A stretch of DNA of 64,000 bases from UBA1547 sp035399865 (GTDB taxonomy: Bacteria; Patescibacteriota; Saccharimonadia; Saccharimonadales; Saccharimonadaceae): NCBI GenBank assembly GCA_035399865.1, contig DAOPJW010000003.1, positions 62,001 through 126,000 of the forward strand. The letters are read 5' to 3'. The translations under genes and the position numbers were made by a program. Shown one piece after another: positions 60,529-64,000 of this stretch. The notes beneath the pieces were generated by a model, which did not search any database, was not told the origin of the DNA, and saw only the letters and a list, made by a program, of their open reading frames with translations. How positions within the stretch are numbered: position 1 is the first letter of the stretch; the number at the start of each line of letters is the position of its first letter.

Positions 60529-60556
60529 CCTCGGCTTAATAGCCGAGGTTTTTTTT
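60529..60556 (+). terminator. Intrinsic terminator after the prepilin gene
   Basis: CCTCGGCT / AGCCGAGG, an 8-bp stem with a 4-nt loop, followed by eight T. A textbook terminator. Confidence 0.93.
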
Positions 60557-60584
60557 ATGACACAATTAGGTTATTATAGTGCTT

Positions 60585-61463
60585 ATGGAAGAATTAATTA
60601 TATATTTAGTTTTAATAATATTTGGTCTTTGTATGGGGAGTTTTGCAGGGGCATTAGTGTGGAGACTAAGAGCCTTTCAATTAAAAGAAGAGAAAAATGA
60701 TGGTGAAAAAATAAATGATAGTGAATATGAAAAACTAGAAAAACTTACGAAGAACAAAGTCAAGAATGATTACTCTAGATGTTTAAATTGTTCGTATAAA
60801 CTTAAATGGTACGATCTAATTCCATTATTTAGCTGGATATCCTTAAAGGGAAAATGCAGACATTGTCATAAAAAGATTGGCTACATGGAACCAGCAGTCG
60901 AATTATTTACAGCATTATTCTTTGTTTTGTCATATATATATTGGCCTGAAAGTTTAAATACATTTTTTGGCTTTACTAGTTTCATATTGTGGTTAATCGC
61001 AGGCGTAGGATTGGCTGTCCTTTTTGTCTACGATGTTAAGTGGTATTTACTGCCAAACAGGGTATCTAAGTTTGTATTGTTCGTCGGTATTATAAACTCA
61101 TTGATTGTTCTAGTGCAATCAAATGATAAGTTTCATTCAATTATTAGCATATTATTTGCTTTATTTATACTTAGTGGTTTGTATTGGATATTGCACAAAA
61201 TATCTAAAGGGAAGTGGATTGGTTTTGGTGATGTTGAGCTAGGTCTTGGACTAGCTTTGATGTTAGCCGACTGGAGATTGGCTTTCATAGCACTATTTAT
61301 GGCAAATTTCATCGGTTGTTTAATAGTATTACCTCCACTTCTAGCAGGAAAATTAGAACGTAATTCAAAAATTCCTTTCGGCCCACTACTTATAATCGGA
61401 TTCATATTTGCAAAATTAGCAGGTATGTATTTAATTAACCTATATTTTTATAGCCTAATATAG
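60585..61463 (+). CDS. pilD: Prepilin peptidase PilD
   Basis: A membrane aspartyl protease and N-methyltransferase that matures prepilins. 292 aa. N-terminal domain LCMGSFAGALVWRLR, then the two Cys pairs CLNC and CRHC with ISLKGKCRHCHKKIG (zinc site kept here), EPAVEL, and the catalytic-Asp helices (VLFVYDVKWYLLPNRVS and GFGDVELGLGLAL). I start at ATG 60585 rather than the in-frame GTG 60579, because TATTAT (60572-60577) lies 7 nt before this ATG. Leaderless-type. Confidence 0.94.
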   Translation: MEELIIYLVLIIFGLCMGSFAGALVWRLRAFQLKEEKNDGEKINDSEYEKLEKLTKNKVKNDYSRCLNCSYKLKWYDLIPLFSWISLKGKCRHCHKKIGYMEPAVELFTALFFVLSYIYWPESLNTFFGFTSFILWLIAGVGLAVLFVYDVKWYLLPNRVSKFVLFVGIINSLIVLVQSNDKFHSIISILFALFILSGLYWILHKISKGKWIGFGDVELGLGLALMLADWRLAFIALFMANFIGCLIVLPPLLAGKLERNSKIPFGPLLIIGFIFAKLAGMYLINLYFYSLI

Positions 61464-61501
61464 GTTATAAGTTATTATGCTTATGTTATAATCATAATCA
61501 A

Positions 61502-62233
61502 ATGAAGCTAATTAATAGAGACGGTTTTACTATTATTGAAACTATGTTGTTTCTAGGTATATCTGCATTATTGATAACTGGAATTTTGGTTGGTACTGGT
61601 ACGTCAATAAATAATCAGAGATATCGTGATAGCGTATCATCTCTCCAATCATTTTTTAGACAACAATACTCAGAGGTTTCAAATGTTGATAATGATAGAT
61701 TAACAATGAACGAATGTAATGGAGAAATTGTCGCAATCGGACAATCTGATTGCGTAATTCTCGGCAAATTTCTTACTGTAAATGATATTAATAATAGTAA
61801 TGAAATTGTATCAAAAACAGTAATTGGTATTACACCTAGTGGAATAAATTTTGCTAATAATGATATTGATTCATTCAAGCAATATAATATCAGTATATCG
61901 TCATTAGAAGGACAGACCTACAAACTGGAATGGGGAGCGTCCTTGGTTGATACTGCTGATAATCATAATAAACCGATTGTTTTTTCGATGCTAATACTTC
62001 GTTCGCCTTTGAGTGGGGTGATAAGGACATTCGTACATTCAAATAACAGCAGTCCTATCGGTGATGGAAATATAGTAGATATCCTTACTGAAGCAGGCTC
62101 AATTGAAAGACAAACTAAGTTATGTATAAACTCCAATGGTTTATTTACTGGTCCGAAATCAGCTGTGATAATTATGCCGAATGCAACTGGGCCGAGTGGT
62201 ATTGAGACTTTAGGAGAATCAAGCGGATGCTAG
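61502..62233 (+). CDS. Minor prepilin 1 (type IV pilin-like)
   Basis: A 243-aa protein. MKLINRDG is the leader; the mature end FTIIETMLFLGISALLITGIL has Glu5. The large C-terminal domain has cysteine pairs near its start and end (NECNGEI...QSDC; TKLC...SSGC). TATAAT at 61487-61492 leaves 9 nt to the ATG: leaderless-type. First gene of a run of minor pilin-like genes that overlaps the next by 7 nt. Confidence 0.85.
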   Translation: MKLINRDGFTIIETMLFLGISALLITGILVGTGTSINNQRYRDSVSSLQSFFRQQYSEVSNVDNDRLTMNECNGEIVAIGQSDCVILGKFLTVNDINNSNEIVSKTVIGITPSGINFANNDIDSFKQYNISISSLEGQTYKLEWGASLVDTADNHNKPIVFSMLILRSPLSGVIRTFVHSNNSSPIGDGNIVDILTEAGSIERQTKLCINSNGLFTGPKSAVIIMPNATGPSGIETLGESSGC

Positions 62234-62898
62234 TTAAAAAGAGTAGTTATTTCAGTGGCGATACTATGATTGAAGTTTTATTTGCAGTATCAATATTTAG
62301 TTTACTAGCAGTATGCTGTCTGTCCATAATGAATCAGGGAACTTCAACTGCCCAACGTTCGTTAGAAATAACACTTGTACGCCAAGAGATTGATTCACAA
62401 GCAGAAATTTTAAGATATCTTAATGAGGCTTATGCTTCAAGCTACCAATCAGGCACAAGTTATAGTGAATATTTTGATAGCGCAGGAGAGATTGATAAAC
62501 CTGCTGGTCAATGGGCATATATGATGAAAAATTTAGATGATAATTATTCAAAAAGTTCTGCATCAGACTTTGCCTCTTTGAAAGATGGCAGATGTCCAGA
62601 TTTACCTCCTGGTAGTTTTATCATGAATACTAGAAAAATACAGTACATTAATCCTGAGTCTACATCCAATATTTTCAAAGATGCTGTTACTTTTTCTCAA
62701 GTACGTTATAACGAAATAAATAATAATGTTTATGAATCACAAGGTATTTGGGTTGAAGCTATTCATAAAACATTCACTGACGAACAGAAAAATTCAGGCT
62801 ATGTTGATTTTCATATAAGAGCATGTTGGGAAGATCCTAGTCAAGAAATTCCAATGACTTTAGGTACTATTGTGAGGTTATATGAACCACGTGGATAA
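62227..62898 (+). CDS. Minor prepilin 2 with aspartate at mature position 1
   Basis: A 223-aa protein. The leader MLVKKSSYFSG is followed by DTMIEVLFAVSIFSLLAVCC: a Gly-1 cleavage site and Glu5, but Asp rather than Phe at +1. The pilin helix continues, then a soluble domain with cysteines (RCPD and RACWED). It overlaps both neighbours (7 and 17 nt), a tightly coupled minor-pilin operon. Confidence 0.8.
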   Translation: MLVKKSSYFSGDTMIEVLFAVSIFSLLAVCCLSIMNQGTSTAQRSLEITLVRQEIDSQAEILRYLNEAYASSYQSGTSYSEYFDSAGEIDKPAGQWAYMMKNLDDNYSKSSASDFASLKDGRCPDLPPGSFIMNTRKIQYINPESTSNIFKDAVTFSQVRYNEINNNVYESQGIWVEAIHKTFTDEQKNSGYVDFHIRACWEDPSQEIPMTLGTIVRLYEPRG

Positions 62899-63658
62899 AA
62901 AAAGAGGTTTTACGATAATCGAATTAATGTTAGCCATGACATTTGTTTCAGTTTTATTAATTGCTATTGCAATGACGGTAATTCAAATGGGTAAGATATA
63001 TAATCGGGGATTGATGTTAAAAGAAGTGAATGAATCAGCGCGTTTATTAGCGAGTGATTTACAGCGAAATATCGCATCCAGTAATCCATTCAGTATTGAC
63101 CCTGATGTCGGCGACCTTTATGAAGATGTAGTAGTTGAAAGCTATTACTTGCCGATGAAAAGTGGTACTAAAGAATATGGCGGTAGATTATGTCTAGGAC
63201 GATACAGTTATATTTGGAATTATGGAAAATATATTAACGATAGTACGATAATAAAGTTAAATTCTTATTCTGATGAGTCTGGTAAAATAATTAACTTTGT
63301 AAAAATATATGACCCTTCAGCAATCTATTGTACGACCAGTTCGAATAAACAAATAATGTATCACGCCACAAATGACGAGGAACCGATTGAATTAATTGGA
63401 AGTGGTGATTATGATTTATCAATTCATGATTTTAAAATTTTATCTTTAGATACAGACGGTGACACAAGAACTGGTCAAAAAATATATAACATCACATTCG
63501 TTATAGGTACAAATGATCAGATAGCCATCGACTATCAATTAGGTGTAGATGCAAAATGTAAAACACCTAGTGAAATTGGTGATGATCATACATACTGTTC
63601 AATTAATAAATTTAGTATAGTTGCTCGTTCAGGTAGTTCAGTGGAATCAAATTGGTAG
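62882..63658 (+). CDS. Minor prepilin 3 (PilW-like)
   Basis: A 258-aa protein. Leader MNHVDKKRG, then FTIIELMLAMTFVSVLLIAIAM with Glu5. N-terminal similarity is to PilW/PilJ-type minor pilins. Cysteines occur in LCLGRYS, IYCTTSS, and the end (DAKCKTP, TYCSINK), suggesting disulfides in an extracellular domain. The start ATG lies inside the end of the previous gene. Confidence 0.85.
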   Translation: MNHVDKKRGFTIIELMLAMTFVSVLLIAIAMTVIQMGKIYNRGLMLKEVNESARLLASDLQRNIASSNPFSIDPDVGDLYEDVVVESYYLPMKSGTKEYGGRLCLGRYSYIWNYGKYINDSTIIKLNSYSDESGKIINFVKIYDPSAIYCTTSSNKQIMYHATNDEEPIELIGSGDYDLSIHDFKILSLDTDGDTRTGQKIYNITFVIGTNDQIAIDYQLGVDAKCKTPSEIGDDHTYCSINKFSIVARSGSSVESNW

Positions 63659-63670
63659 GAGGTATAAGAT

Positions 63671-64000
63671 ATGAAAAAAATAAAATTTAAACAAAATGGA
63701 GCAGTATCACTATTCGTAGTTATTTTTACCGCTTTGTTAATGACTGTCGTAACAGTAAGTTTTGTAAGAATTATGCTACAAGATCAAAAACAAGCCACTT
63801 CAACCGATTTGTCACAAAGTGCTTACGACTCAGCCCAGGCAGGTGTTGAAGATGCAAAACGGGCATTATTACTTTATCAAAGTATCTGTAATTCCTATGG
63901 TCATACCAGTGCAGATTGCATTGAAGCAACAAAAGCAATAAATTCTACAGAATGTAACGAGTCAGTCAGTATCTTAAAAGACATAAGGGATATTGTAAAA
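63671..64000 (+). CDS. PilX-like pilus protein, cut off by window end
   Basis: 110 residues are visible: MKKIKFKQNGAVSLFVVIFTALLMTVVTVSFVRI (split), an N-terminal helix with Gly before AVSLF but no Glu5, as in PilX/GspK-type proteins that cap the pilus tip. A helical stretch (STDLSQSAYDSAQAGVEDAKRALL) follows. AGGAGG lies 6-11 nt before the ATG. It belongs to the minor-pilin operon; its end lies beyond base 64000. Confidence 0.75.
   Translation, partial: MKKIKFKQNGAVSLFVVIFTALLMTVVTVSFVRIMLQDQKQATSTDLSQSAYDSAQAGVEDAKRALLLYQSICNSYGHTSADCIEATKAINSTECNESVSILKDIRDIVK

Noticed and set aside
1..64000. UGA recoded as glycine, as in SR1/Gracilibacteria
   Set aside because: TGA ends dnaG, mscL-region and other genes at expected C-termini, and no conserved gene has an in-frame TGA.
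1..64000. CRISPR array
   Set aside because: No regularly spaced direct repeats and no cas genes; the REP palindromes are dispersed, not arrayed.

Overview
The window is a gene-dense, AT-rich (roughly one third G+C by eye) stretch of bacterial chromosome. I read it as Candidate Phyla Radiation/Patescibacteria, most likely Saccharibacteria (TM7). The reasons are the almost purely housekeeping content with no biosynthetic operons, a complete type IV pilus assembly locus without an outer-membrane secretin, a malic enzyme, FtsK, RNase J and PNPase, many small lineage-type membrane proteins of unknown function, and TGA used as an ordinary stop. The phylum call is an inference from gene content; no 16S rRNA gene is present.

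Layout. 1-7.6 kb: a cut-off FemAB-type ligase, three unrecognised genes, groES-groEL under a CIRCE-like operator, an acidic unknown protein and a MacB/LolD-type ABC exporter pair. 7.6-10 kb: tRNA-Ser(GGA), then a compact C-M-R restriction-modification operon that looks like the HinP1I (GCGC) type, and the frameshifted stump of a DNA alkylation repair gene. 10-19.3 kb: hisS, malic enzyme, pyrG, argS, mscL, orn, a CapA-like protein and small unknowns. 19.3-30 kb: replication and repair genes (dnaG-rpoD, polA-dut, mutM, holA), with a REP-associated tyrosine transposase (RAYT) inside a cluster of REP-like palindromes. 30-50 kb: small unknown proteins, rpsT, a degenerate DHH protein, truB, a VirB6/TrbL-like membrane protein, rpsO, a NUDIX hydrolase, pnp, a family-4 uracil-DNA glycosylase, RNase J, ftsK, rpsF-ssb-rpsR-efp-tlyA and ychF. 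50-64 kb: a TPR membrane protein and a large secreted protein, then pilM-N-O-(P)-B-T-C, a major-type prepilin, the prepilin peptidase and a run of minor pilin-like genes that continues past the window end.

Four themes stand out. First, two translation-initiation modes coexist: some genes have a Shine-Dalgarno sequence, while about sixteen have a -10 box only 6-10 nt before the start codon and look leaderless. That pattern also corrects several start sites. Second, proteins that normally carry cysteine metal sites have lost the ligands: DnaG zinc ribbon, family-4 UDG iron-sulfur cluster and PilB zinc tetracysteine. Third, six copies of a 19-bp palindrome accompany the RAYT gene, and two copies have long outer arms whose sequence differs between copies while staying perfectly self-complementary. 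Fourth, GCGC, the predicted target of the restriction system, is rare across the window in a hand count.
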